From: Clarireedia homoeocarpa
Lineage: Eukaryota > Ascomycota > Leotiomycetes > Helotiales > Rutstroemiaceae
Reading direction: 5' to 3'
Length of the DNA stretch: 64,000 nucleotides
Assembly (NCBI GenBank): GCA_001465935.1
Contig: LNKV01000007.1
Location: 868,001-932,000, forward strand
Translations under genes and position numbers: made by a program
The notes under the pieces: generated by a model
The model's input: only the letters and a program-made list of their open reading frames with translations
What the model was told of the DNA's origin: nothing
The model's database searches: none
In this document: piece after piece, positions 12,741 to 22,675 of the stretch
Numbering within the stretch: the first letter of the stretch is position 1
How the letters are laid out: each line of letters opens with the position of its first letter

Positions 12741-13292
12741 ATGCCGCAACCATTGTGGCACGAGGATCATGAGCCCCAAGTACCCGCTAGCAATGTAGAA
12801 GCCACCACAGATGACAGCAGCGACAGCAGGGACAATGGCGATGTGGTTGGTCTTCTTCCTGATGGCGATGTCCCCACCGATCCATCTGATCACGCCGCCA
12901 CGCTCGAGGAAGTAGACGGTGTTCAACTAAATTATATTAGCGATGCCACAGAGTGGGTGGTGTATGAACTGAGCCACTTTAAACATCTCATGAGGCAGGA
13001 AACGACACTTCTTGCTGGGGAGTTGTCGAGGGTGCAACGTTTACAAAGAGAAGACAGCGCATATCTTAGACAGATGGGCACAAGTGTAGAAGCTCTCCGT
13101 TCCGAGGTACGGGATCTATTTTGCACCGTGGAGAGCAACAATGAAGATATGAAGCCATTGACAGAATTTGCAGCGCGCGTTAATCGAATATCATCAAATG
13201 AGTGGAGTCGCGTGTCTAGAAGTGTCGGAGGTGCCCTTCTAACCCTTTTTGCGTCGTACGTAATCGTGCGCGTCCTCGGCCCCCTTCTGTGA
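12741..13292 (+). CDS. Acidic coiled-coil protein with C-terminal membrane anchor
   Basis: A 183-residue frame from ATG 12741. Upstream in-frame codons open only with TTG, so the ATG is preferred. Residues 1-70 are acidic and rich in Asp, Ser and Pro. About 75-145 is predicted helical with heptad-like Leu (LLAGELSRVQRLQRED, VEALRSEVRDLF). The last 20 residues, GGALLTLFASYVIVRVLG, form one hydrophobic helix ending almost at the C-terminus, which is the layout of a tail-anchored protein of the ER or mitochondrial outer membrane. No signal peptide and no known domain. It is first of three plus-strand neighbours with C-terminal membrane segments. Function unknown. Confidence 0.6.
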   Translation: MPQPLWHEDHEPQVPASNVEATTDDSSDSRDNGDVVGLLPDGDVPTDPSDHAATLEEVDGVQLNYISDATEWVVYELSHFKHLMRQETTLLAGELSRVQRLQREDSAYLRQMGTSVEALRSEVRDLFCTVESNNEDMKPLTEFAARVNRISSNEWSRVSRSVGGALLTLFASYVIVRVLGPLL

Positions 13293-14193
13293 ATTGCACA
13301 GTCGAATATATTCCACCATCTGATAAAATACCATCTTTCTTGTTACTACAAGTAGATGATACGCTTAGCATCCACCATCTGATAGAATACCATCTTTCTT
13401 GTTACTGCAAGTAAATGATATGCTTAGCATCCACCATACCAAATTTTCCTTCTCAGCAATAGCAAATTCCACTGTTTTTTCTTATTTTAAGTACCTAGAG
13501 CTCGCATATGTAAAAGACCTATCAGTAATTGAGACTAATGATCTTACTTAACCTCATTCTTGTGTTCCTTCGTTTGTGTGTGGATAGTTGATAATAGAGT
13601 AAATTCGTGCCCCTAATGACTTAATATCGTATATTAGTAGATGCATCAAAGAAGGCTCAGGCACCCGCAGTTTGACTTCATCCGGTGTCATCCCGCGACC
13701 CTGTGAATTTCAGACTTGGTTCCAAACCTCCAAGTGAATGCATGCAGTGAAGCCGTTGTCTGTTGCTCCAGTAAAGTCATGCGCAGAAGTCTATCGAATC
13801 TTTGGTATGGCTTAATTTGAGGACATCATACCACCGATACTGAGGCGGCTCCCTTCGAGGAAAAAAAAACGGTCGAAATAGTTCATTTGATGAAATGACT
13901 AGGACTTGTTTTATTCTCCGCCTCCGCGCCGCCCTCACTTCCCTTCGTCGAGAATGCTGCAAATTTACAGTCATACCTATCGATAGTCGAAGTATTCAAG
14001 GGGGGTAATTAAATTACTCGCATTCAAATTGTCAAACAAACAAGTTGAACTAGTGTTGAACAGCTCAAGGCTGTGACAAGAACAACTCTCGAAATCGCTC
14101 ATATGAGGCTGCGATGGACCTGAAGTACTTTCCAAACCATCTGCCCAAGTCAACATTCAACATAGCCAGATAAAATAACTCGCCGATCCCAAA
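13293..14193. other. Intergenic with tandem duplication
   Basis: 900 bases between two orphan genes. The only clear structure is the 59-base tandem duplication just downstream of the first gene. Short frames on the minus strand at 13777-13974 and 14065-14250 have no support. Confidence 0.6.
13312..13429. repeat. 59-bp tandem duplication
   Basis: Two adjacent 59-base units, 13312-13370 and 13371-13429, followed by an 8-base start of a third. They differ at four positions, all transitions (A/G, A/G, G/A, C/T). The first unit begins 20 bases after the stop codon of the preceding gene, so the repeat may lie in its 3' UTR. Confidence 0.95.
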
Positions 14194-14634
14194 ATGAACA
14201 GAAGATTTCGTGGGGTCACAGGTAGAACCAAGACGGGAAACCGTGGTCAACGCCAGAAGGCCCAGAACTACGATGACAACGCCAGTGCCATTGCATTCCC
14301 AGACGTCACCCCTTCATATTGGGACACAAAGATTTCAGACTCAGAATTCAAAACATTCGAAGAGTTTCTCATGACGGGGGAAAGAGACCATGCGACCCTC
14401 ATATCCCGCAGCTCAAAGACCGAGAAGGATCTTACCGCGACACTGGAAATTTTGAAGCGGATCGATAAACCTATGCAGGTGTTGGCCGAAGCCATGCAAG
14501 AAACCAACCCAAAAATAGAGAGAAGCCCTGATGGTATTAGCTTAGAGCAATGTATGGTGCTATTTCTGGCTTTCATTATCACCACCGCTTTGGCGTCTGT
14601 TACCCTATTTCGGTGTGCAGACAGTGTCTACTAG
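14194..14634 (+). CDS. Small tail-anchored orphan protein
   Basis: A 146-residue intronless frame from ATG 14194. Residues 1-25 are basic (RRFRGVTGRTKTGNRGQRQK). Residues 48-115 are polar and helix-prone (KTEKDLTATLEILKRIDKP). A single hydrophobic helix, MVLFLAFIITTALASVTLF, spans about 121-139 and is followed by only seven residues. The order of polar helix then C-terminal anchor repeats that of the gene at 12741, although direct sequence similarity is weak by eye. No signal peptide and no recognised family. It could be a diverged paralogue of that neighbour or an independent orphan. Confidence 0.55.
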   Translation: MNRRFRGVTGRTKTGNRGQRQKAQNYDDNASAIAFPDVTPSYWDTKISDSEFKTFEEFLMTGERDHATLISRSSKTEKDLTATLEILKRIDKPMQVLAEAMQETNPKIERSPDGISLEQCMVLFLAFIITTALASVTLFRCADSVY

Positions 14635-15377
14635 TTTTTTAGGGCATTAACAAAGATTGCATTTTCCGTATTCCCCATTTGCGGATCTACGGAGCGTTTC
14701 TCCATAATGGAAGCATTTATTTAGCAGTACAACCTTCAATTCCAACCATCCTTCTAGAAAAATTACTCCAAATGACCTTAAGTCAAGTAACATATACAGT
14801 CAAAATCAACAATTTATCAGTAACCATTATATTCCATCTTGCAAAAAACGAAGTGAAAATGTTTTTAGAACTAGAATACAACACACAACCTGGAGATGAA
14901 CCAGCTCAGCTCATGCACTATCGTCGACTTTAGGATCGCATTGGACGGACATCTGAGTTCTTTATCTTGTGGATATCTCGAAGCGATGCCCTGATGATCA
15001 GATAGTTGGTGAATGAAATGAAATTAATCAAAATTCATTGTACAGGGAGAAGCTTCAAACTGGCAACTTGGTAGCCAGTACCCCTGGAATCATCGAGAAT
15101 AACCCGGTGAACAACTCTCCTGTAGGACTACTCCAGCATATCAAAAATAAAGGATACTATGACTTCGCGCATGGGTACTGGCTACTAGAGCAAAGTCTAT
15201 TCTAAACAGAATTCCAGGTACATTGCATGAACAACTTTCATCATTCGTGTACTTAGGACTCTGTTTTCTCCGCTTCACTCACTCTCTCGCCATCCTTCAA
15301 CCTCCGCAACCTGAATCTAGGATTGAATTGCACCTCAAACTTGAAAATCAATCCGAACTAAGAGAGCTAGTGAAAAA
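14635..15377. other. Intergenic, no gene seen
   Basis: A+T-rich spacer of 743 bases. Frames at 14679-14933 and 15223-15417 lack a credible start or overlap the next gene out of frame. It probably holds the promoter and leader of the 15378 gene. Confidence 0.6.
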
Positions 15378-16325
15378 ATGTCTGAGTTCCTTACAGCTGA
15401 AGACAATCCAAAATTGAGAGCCAACAACAAGATGGCTAACGAGGGTGAAGTCGAGGAAGGAGAGTCATCTAGACTTGGTTCTGACCAAGATTCTGGAGCC
15501 ATTAGTCCAATAAAGGACGATGCGGAAGAGTATGTAGATGCACATGAACTTCCGCCTGTCGATAGTTCGAAATCCATATCAGGAATAATTGACGATGGCA
15601 TAATTGACGCTGTTGACATACCCGCACTTGAGCCTGTTAGAACCGTAGAGTTGCTGGCTGACAACGAAAGATACGGTGCTGTAGTTGACAACTTGAATCT
15701 GACGCCTAACTCTACAACCTCCACCGTCAACAACTTGGACGATGGAGATGGCCTCAGGAAAGCTACTGCTGACGCTGACGCTGACGCTGCCACTTCCACG
15801 GATACCGACAAGGGACATAACCTCAAGAAATCCACTGCTGACGCTGCCACTTCCACTGATGCCCACGATGCCGATGCTGCGCGTGTTAAGAGACGGAAAG
15901 CACTCTTCGGTCATCTAGACGGCCTCAAATGGCAACAAAAACACGGTTTAGGGGTTACATTGGCCCTCACTCTCCTCCCACTCTTTATGGTCTTGAAAAC
16001 TATTGAAATTATTATCAAATACAAATGGGAAGACACGGCATTTCTTCAGAGCCAGCAGCTAGCGATGATGAGAGGGGTCGATATCATCAAATGGGTGCCT
16101 GATATGCGCACTGTAGTAGTTACAGTGAATGTCGCTTTCACCTCGGTCCTCACGGTCTTGAGCATAGAGAGTATCATGCAAAAGGTTGATGACATTACCA
16201 TTCCACGAGCTATAGGAGTCCTCATTAAGGTCTTGCTCTTTTATGCCGCATTAGCTTTCGCTGGCCTCTCGCTCTGGACGGTCCTTAAGACTGTGGTCAT
16301 CACCCTTGTGGTCACTCGTTGTTGA
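15378..16325 (+). CDS. Acidic orphan protein with C-terminal multi-pass membrane domain
   Basis: A 315-residue intronless frame from ATG 15378. Residues 1-170 are highly acidic and disordered, with an internal duplication around 126-168 (TADADADAATSTD and TADAATSTD) that is also a direct DNA repeat. A basic patch, RVKRRKALFGH, precedes the membrane part. Hydrophobic helices lie at about 190-213, 244-263 and 277-312, the last long enough for two passes. No family is recognised. The arrangement of acidic cytosolic domain plus C-terminal membrane segments continues the theme of the two genes upstream. The intact frame and strong composition contrast support a real gene; function is unknown. Confidence 0.65.
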   Translation: MSEFLTAEDNPKLRANNKMANEGEVEEGESSRLGSDQDSGAISPIKDDAEEYVDAHELPPVDSSKSISGIIDDGIIDAVDIPALEPVRTVELLADNERYGAVVDNLNLTPNSTTSTVNNLDDGDGLRKATADADADAATSTDTDKGHNLKKSTADAATSTDAHDADAARVKRRKALFGHLDGLKWQQKHGLGVTLALTLLPLFMVLKTIEIIIKYKWEDTAFLQSQQLAMMRGVDIIKWVPDMRTVVVTVNVAFTSVLTVLSIESIMQKVDDITIPRAIGVLIKVLLFYAALAFAGLSLWTVLKTVVITLVVTRC

Positions 16326-17693
16326 GTCAAAAATGCGTGGTTCCAGGCGAAGTTCTTTTGGGCCCATTTCTGGTCATTGGCCTGATATGTGCTGCATCCA
16401 TTTGAACTGCTCCGAGTGTTCTATTTGTGCGTCAATTTCCGGCAATTGACCTGAAGGCCGGGGGCTTTGGAGTCCGCCTAAGAGACCACATATCTCATAC
16501 CTACAAAGTATACGAAAACATTCAAAATTTCCCCGCGGCCACAGTTACATGTTAAGTTCTCTTATACTTTCCGAATTTCTAAATTATACCAAGTTCTCAA
16601 GAATAAAACGATATGATACCATAATAAGACATGCAAGTGAGTGAACGGAAGCGACTAAGTTCCATTTGAAAGCACTCACATGTAACATGTAACATGTAAG
16701 CTTGTAAGCTTGTAAGCTTGATGTCGTCTGCATGACTGCGTCTCAAACTTTTCGAGCGCTTTTGCAAATGCACGACTTTACACACGACGCGAGGGTTCAG
16801 GGCGTAATCTAGATACGAATCCTCCATGGTAGCAAACATAAACAGCAGAGATCATACACTTGAAGTCCAGATAAACAAGATAATGTCCATAGGAGTGAAG
16901 GTTTCGGAACACTTGAAAGATGCTGCAACTTATATTAAACGTAGGAAGGCCTTACCAACGAGCAGAATCTTCTCGATCCTACCAAGGTTGATTGGATCAT
17001 TGTAGAAAACCCTGCGATGAATCAAAACCGAAAAACAATATAGAGTTCCAAACAAGAAGCGCTTGGCCAGCATTGGTGATGCGATGGATCCATTTCTCAA
17101 TCCAGTAATATCTGCAAATTGTGCTCCATTGTCCGGGTGAGATCCGAACATTACCAGCCCCCTTCACTCAAGCTTTCGTAAGTGCCAGCGAATTGCGATG
17201 CATACTCACTTCCACTGAAAACCACCTATGCTGATGCAGGTGTTAGCACGCTATGGCTTCGCGGCAAGTCATGAAGATAGATAAAATCTTGAGGTCATCG
17301 ATGCCCAACCGCAAGTCGTTTGTCGTATGACCGGAGATAGTTTGTGTTTGTAGAGCAACAGCAATGCATCTTTGCGGCGAACGGGCAAGATAGTAGAGCG
17401 TGGGTAACACAATTTTATACAAAGTAGTACCATGTATGTAGTGCGCTCGGAGTTCCGTGCTAGTTCTAAAATTAGTGGCCTCGTCATGAGTAAGCCGGTG
17501 TTGGCTTTACTACTATCCTATCCTATCTACTTCCCTATATTATAACAGCATAAGTTTTGTATCACCGAACTAAATATCACTTCATCCCAGGTCGAGATTT
17601 TCTCAGTTCCACCACATCACCACATCGCACACATCAACACACACGCACACATAATTAACGGTTGTGCGAATTGACTTGGCGCCCGCAGCGAAC
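16326..17693. other. Intergenic with exon-like fragments on the minus strand
   Basis: No complete gene could be assembled. Minus-strand 17151-16960 is open from an ATG and ends beside a good donor (GTAAGG), reading RVFYNDPINLGRIEKILLV. Another minus-strand frame lies at 16839-16597. They may be exons of an unrecognised gene or remnants of one. Short direct repeats (ACATGTA and AGCTTGTA, three each) occur at 16678-16720. Confidence 0.35.
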
Positions 17694-18440
17694 ATGGCCC
17701 CCCACGACCCCACCTTGGAACTACCCCGCCTTCTCTGTCTTCACGGAGGCGGGACCAACGCGGCGATCTTCACCGCACAGTGTCGTGTCTTGGCCGTTCA
17801 TCTCAAGCCTTATTTCCGGCTCGTGTTTCCTGAAGCGCCGTTTCCTTCGGGCGCTGGGCCAGACGTCCTCAGTGTGTATCAAGATTACGGACCCTTCAAG
17901 CGATGGCTTGGCTGGTTGCCCGAACACCCTGTGATACCTGTGGCTCAGGAAGTCGCTGCAATTGAGGACAGTATCGAGAAGGCGATGAAGGAAGATGACG
18001 CGAAAGGGGCGACGGGCGCGTGGGTGGGATTATTAGGGTTTAGTCAAGGGGCGAAGATCGCTGGGAGTCTGCTATTGAGAAAACAGATTCGCGAAGAAGG
18101 CGGAAGGGATATAGAAGGACAGGACTGGAAGTTCGCGGTCCTGATGGCGGGGAGAGCACCGTTGGTTTCGCTGGAGAGGGACCAGGACCGTTGGGGAGGG
18201 ATAGATGAGAATGATGTGTTGACGCTACCGACGATACACGTTCATGGGCTAAAAGATCCGGGGTTGGAGTTACATAGGGATTTACTGAACATTTGGTGCG
18301 AAAAGGGGAGTGCCCGATTAGTTGAATGGGACGGAAACCACAGGATACCGATAAAAGCTCAGGATGTTGAAGCCGTGGTGAAACCAATATTGAATCTCGC
18401 GATGGAGTTAGACCTTTTGGCTGGAGAGCTGCCGTTTTAA
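17694..18440 (+). CDS. FSH1-family serine hydrolase
   Basis: 248 residues, single exon, starting at the first ATG (17694). The alpha/beta-hydrolase fold is shown by the oxyanion segment LCLHGGGTNAAIF near residue 20, the nucleophile elbow GFSQG with Ser117, Asp188 in HGLKDPG and His217 in GNHRIP, a complete catalytic triad. Length and motif order fit the FSH1 family (yeast Fsh1-3, A. terreus LovG). Family members hydrolyse esters or thioesters, and some release polyketide products, but no polyketide synthase is nearby, so a general esterase role is likelier. It is convergent with the bolA gene, about 410 bases away. The substrate is not deducible from sequence. Confidence 0.92.
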   Translation: MAPHDPTLELPRLLCLHGGGTNAAIFTAQCRVLAVHLKPYFRLVFPEAPFPSGAGPDVLSVYQDYGPFKRWLGWLPEHPVIPVAQEVAAIEDSIEKAMKEDDAKGATGAWVGLLGFSQGAKIAGSLLLRKQIREEGGRDIEGQDWKFAVLMAGRAPLVSLERDQDRWGGIDENDVLTLPTIHVHGLKDPGLELHRDLLNIWCEKGSARLVEWDGNHRIPIKAQDVEAVVKPILNLAMELDLLAGELPF

Positions 18441-18853
18441 CCAGAAAATAGACGGTTTTAGAAGAGATTTCGATATATCGGGTATGCTTTTCGAGTTTAT
18501 AGACTATTACAATAATAAAAAGATTAAGTGCTTCTATCAGAGAGTAGTCTGAGGAGCTTATGCACTTTTTAGAACATCCGTAATGACATTCAATTCCAAT
18601 ATTCACAAGTAAATGTACTGTCGCATTCGTTCGAATAACTCTCTCTGTATATGCAGTCCAGATGATGAGACTATGCCACCATCGCTCGACACAGCCTATA
18701 GGCTACTGACCTTATTCCACAGCCTGCGAGTGTTTGCGTACGCCAGTAAGAGTCGTCGTGATACAGGCCAGAGTCGGCCGTCTCCTAGACCCTTGGTTTG
18801 ATCTTGTCCTTCGTTGTCCTCGTCCATTCAGTTCATTCATAAACCCCACCAAC
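18441..18853. other. Convergent intergenic spacer
   Basis: The 3' ends of the FSH1-type gene and bolA face each other here. No further gene or repeat is visible; the spacer should contain both polyadenylation regions. Confidence 0.6.
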
Positions 18854-19310
18854 CTAAGCCGGCCCAGTCGCTTGCGCAACCACCTCTCCATCCTCATTCT
18901 CCTTCTGCCTTTGCTCCTCTTCCGGCGTCCTCGTCTTCAACTGCAGCGCATGTATACCACCCTCCTGCGCCATCTCCTCCTTCAACAGCGCATACACCAT
19001 CCGATGCCTCGCCGGCTGCATCTTCTTTGCGAAAGCCTCCGAGGTGATTTCCACGCGGAAATGTGTTTCTTTCGACGTTGAACCGGCCATAGGCGCATGA
19101 TGCGAGTGTCGTGCGGAGTCATTATGGATCTCAAGACGGGTCGGGGAAAAGGCTTCCTTAAGCTTTGAGGGAACTGTTAGCTGGTGCTGAGGTGGGAGGG
19201 ACCATTGATCATGTATGTACTCTGCTGCGGATGATGTCTTCCATGGGCGTGTTCGAAGTCATGGTGGATAGATATCGTCGCGTAAGAGCGAGTCGGGCTA
19301 TGGGGAGCAT
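18854..19310 (-). CDS. Mitochondrial BolA-like protein
   Basis: 132 residues in two exons, 19310-19221 and 19162-18854. The 58-nt intron 19163-19220 has donor GTACAT, branch CTAAC and acceptor AAAG, and it keeps the standard BolA spacing IIRSR-LKEAFSPTRLEIHND. Residues 1-19 (MLPIARLALTRRYLSTMTS) are basic and lack acidic residues, as in mitochondrial presequences. The BolA domain follows: LEIHNDS, an HSHH stretch, FRVEI, then RHRMVYALLKEEM and GIHALQLKTRTPEE. BolA proteins partner monothiol glutaredoxins in [2Fe-2S] handling; mitochondrial Bol1 and Bol3 in yeast help mature [4Fe-4S] enzymes including lipoate synthase. It resembles the Bol1/uvi31 group. It is divergent from the malonyl-CoA synthetase gene 480 bases away. 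Confidence 0.9.
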
Positions 19311-19791
19311 GAATTTGGAGCCAAGTTTTGATTGTCGGAAAAGAAACTGGAACAAAAGAATGTAAATAGCTTGTCGATATTCGGGATCTTGTGCTTCATG
19401 AACTACTGTATTGATTATTGAGGTTTCTGCTGTGATCGGAGGTAAATTATCAGAACCTCCGACTGTTTGTGACGTTTTTGGCGGGCCTCTGAGCTCCCCT
19501 CCTTTCACTCAAAGGCATAATCTCCATGACAAAGCTTAGCTAGATCTAATGCAAGCCATCATGGAGCACAACTCGGAAATGGGTGGGAGATAAAAAGATA
19601 GGAAAGGGAATTGGCAAATGAAGTCATTGATGCTCACACACACACGTCCTATCCAATTTTCCAATGAAGAGCTTCATCTTTCGGACCTCCCCCACTACTA
19701 CCAAATCCACCCGGCCTCACCAATTCGGCCTATTGTCTGTTGTCGGATGCTACACCCATGTCCCACACACCTCCATCTATCCGCAGTCTCA
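19311..19791. promoter_or_regulatory. Divergent promoter between bolA and acsf3
   Basis: 481 bases separate the two start codons and must carry both promoters. No TATA box stands out. A short CACACACAC run lies near 19634-19646. No operator sequence could be defined by eye. Confidence 0.5.
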
Positions 19792-21885
19792 ATGTTTTGT
19801 GCAAGGAGCAGAGCTGCGTTGTACATACTGCGACCACCCTCATTGTCGCCCACTCGGTCCCATCTAGCAATATCCTCTATTTTCTCTTCCGCCAGAATGG
19901 CCTCGACGCTTCCCAAACTACCCCTCTTCGAAGCCATCTCGAACCATGACCCAAAGTCCACTTCGGTCATACACTCCGCATCGGGCAGAAGATTCACCTA
20001 CGGCCAACTACTCCACGATGTAGCGGAACGAAAAGACAAGCTTGTCAAGGAAGCTGGAGGGGAAGGGCTAGATGGACAGAGAATTGCCTTTCTTGTAGAA
20101 AATAGCTATGACTACGTGGGTGCGTGTTGCCATGAACCGTTTGTATTTATAGAATTCGCAATTGAAAGAATATACAGTAACTCTACTTTCCATCTTCGGT
20201 ACGCATTCTATAGCCCTGCCGCTGTCGCCGGCTTTCCCTGCTCATGAATTGCAATACATTATGGATCAGAGCCAGGCTTCGATGCTGTTGTCCTCGGCTA
20301 AATTTGCGGATAAGGCGCAAGAGGTGTTCAAGACTGGGTTGCAGGGAAGCCCAAAGCATGTTTCGTTGGAGAAAAAGTTGGAGAATTTGGAATATGATAA
20401 AGTTACATTAGAAGGACCAACTGAAGGCAAAGGAGGAATGATGTTATACACATCTGGAACAACCAATCGACCAGTAAGTTCTGCGGCGTTATCACTCGAA
20501 CTCTCCAACTAAATCATCCCAGAAAGGTGTTCTACTCCCACAATCTGTGTTGACAGCACAAGCTAATTCCCTCGTCACTGCATGGAACTATTCACCTAAG
20601 GATCACCTCCTCCATGTGCTCCCTCTCCACCACATCCATGGCACCGTAAACGCCATCCTCGCCCCTCTATTTACCGGCTCCACCGTCGAGTTCCTCTTCC
20701 CATTCAACCCCACAGCTGTCTGGCAACGATTCGCCGCCCCTTTCCTCCCCAACCCCAAGACCCCCGAACCCATCACTTTCTTCACCGTTGTCCCCACGGT
20801 CTACAACCGTCTCCTCTCCACCCACAAAGACCTCTCTCCCGACCTACAAACCGCCACCAAAAAAGCCATTGCCCCACAGCACCTCCGGCTCGCCATCTCC
20901 GGCAGCGCCGCCCTCCCCACCCCCACCAAAAAGGCCTGGGCCGACCTTAGCTCTGGCAATATCCTCCTGGAACGCTATGGCATGACCGAAGTAGGCATGG
21001 CCTTATCCTGCGGCCTCCCCTTCTCCACTCGCATCGATGGCAGTGTCGGCTGGCCGCTCCCCAGCGTGCAAGCACGTCTCGTTGACACCGAAACCGGCGA
21101 AGTGATTCCACCCGGCGGGGAGCTCACCCCCGAGGGCAAAGAACGCGACGGTGAGATCCAACTTCGCGGACCCACGATCTTCAAGGAGTATTTCCGCAAT
21201 CCGGAAGCGACAGAGAAGGAATTTGTCGAGGACGAAGATGGACAAGGTCGCTGGTTTAAAACGGGGGATGTAGCTGTTCGTCGACATGTCGATCTCGACC
21301 ATAACTCCTCCTCTACCGCTCAGCAAAATGGCGAGACACACTTCCCGCAATCCTGGACTCATGGCCCGATGTATTTCATCCGTGGCCGCAAATCCGCCGA
21401 CATCATCAAATCGGGCGGGGAAAAAGTATCAGCTCTCGAAGTCGAGCGGGAGATGCTGTCACTTCCCCAGATCCTCGAGTGCGCTGTCGTCGCTGTCCCT
21501 AGCGGGAAATGGGGCCAGAAAGTTGGGGCTGTGGTGATGTTGAATGAGGAGGTATTGCAGGGTAAGAAATTTGGGCCGCTCGATCTGAGGCGGGCGTTGA
21601 AGGAACGGTTGGCGAATTATAAGATTCCGCAGGTGATGAAGGTTGTGCAGGAGATTCCGAGGAATGCTATGGGGAAGAGTGAGTTCTACCCCGTTTTTTT
21701 TTCTTTTTTTTTTGGCACGCTCCTGTTTGTTGTGATGTTTTCACTCGAGGTACTGGTGGTTGAGACAAGATACACGGGTTGGAAAAAAAAGAGAAATGCT
21801 AATATGTTGTCTCGTGACGGTAGTTAACAAGAAGGAACTGGTCAAGAAGGTTTTCGCCGATGAGGCAAGTGGTGATGAGATGTAG
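19792..21885 (+). CDS. acsf3: Malonyl-CoA synthetase, ACSF3 type (mitochondrial)
   Basis: 613 residues in four exons: 19792-20119, 20178-20473, 20523-21678 and 21824-21885. Introns are 58, 49 and 145 nt with GT-AG ends. The protein is an AMP-forming acyl-CoA synthetase: P-loop-like LYTSGTTNRPKG near 199-210, RYGMTEVGM at about 359-367, WFKTGD, the hinge region RGRKSADIIKSGGEKVS, and the C-terminal NAMGKINKKEL with the catalytic Lys. The segment RIDGSVGWPLP and the overall match to ACSF3 indicate malonate or methylmalonate as substrate. Residues 1-35 (MFCARSRAALYILRPPSL and on) are Arg/Ser-rich without acidic residues, suggesting mitochondrial import. An internal ATG at 19897 (MASTLPKLPLFEA) could give a cytosolic form. 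Its product would feed mitochondrial fatty-acid and lipoate synthesis. Confidence 0.93.
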
Positions 21886-22179
21886 TGGTTACAAGATAGA
21901 GGTGCTAGACAGGAGTTATTTCCTTTTTACTTCGAGCTTCAGGGTCCAAATAAAATGCACAAAGAGGTCAGGAGTAGCTAGGTGGACAAAGAGGAACGGA
22001 GGAAGAGGAAAAAGTCATTTAGAGATGATGCGAGGCGTCTGGATGCTAGTAAGAGTGTATCATAGTATAGAATATGTAGAGCATTTGGCTAGTATTTTGG
22101 TATTTCAGGTAGAAAGACATAAGGAGAGAGTATAGTCATCGAAAAGACATTTCTACGCACTGAATTATTGCATCCGAAG

Positions 22180-22230
22180 CTATTCGCGGGGAGAGGAGTG
22201 CTATTCGCGGGGAGAGGAGTGCTATTCGCC
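22180..22230. repeat. 21-bp tandem repeat
   Basis: The unit CTATTCGCGGGGAGAGGAGTG occurs at 22180-22200 and 22201-22221 identically, then CTATTCGCC starts a third copy. Perfect identity suggests a recent duplication. Confidence 0.95.
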
Positions 22231-22276
22231 ACTGCAGACTATGATATAGAGGTAGCAAGTGTATACATAAATTATT

Positions 22277-22345
22277 AATGTCCAAATTTCACTGAGCCGA
22301 TCAAAAATCTGAAGTCGGTCAGAGACTTAGTAAAGCGACTGGTGA
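22277..22345. repeat. Dispersed structured repeat, copy 1
   Basis: About 69 bases aligning without gaps at roughly 70% identity to 49787-49855. Both copies hold a 5-bp hairpin with a 6-base loop: here TCTGA then TCAGA, in the other copy TCCGA then TCGGA. The pair change T-A to C-G keeps the stem. Confidence 0.7.
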
Positions 22346-22633
22346 TACTTTTACGATGCTTCGTTCACTTATACCTTTCCCCTGCACTCTATGAACACGC
22401 TTTCGATAAACCGAGCCTATATTGCTCAACGATGGGGGAATAACGCTATGCATAAAAGCCCACCACACCAAGAGCAAAATACAGAACGCGAAAAAAAGTG
22501 ATATGGCATAAATACTCCCCCAATACCTAGTAGTTTTAGGAAGCCTACTACCATCATAATGCATGCAATATCTTTCCTTTTGCCATCTACCCATAATCTC
22601 TCGTTCAAATCCATTTTGTAGCTTCATGGAAGC

Positions 22634-22634
<1 letters not shown>

Positions 22635-22672
<38 letters not shown>
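22635..22672. repeat. Poly-C run of 38
   Basis: An uninterrupted run of 38 C on the plus strand, between convergent genes. The true length is uncertain because such runs are error-prone in sequencing and unstable in cells. The G-rich strand could form a quadruplex. Confidence 0.9.

Positions 22673-22675
<3 letters not shown>

Noticed and set aside
18040..18606. Open frame of 188 codons on the minus strand
   Set aside because: Overlaps the catalytic half of the FSH1-type hydrolase in antisense; no independent evidence.
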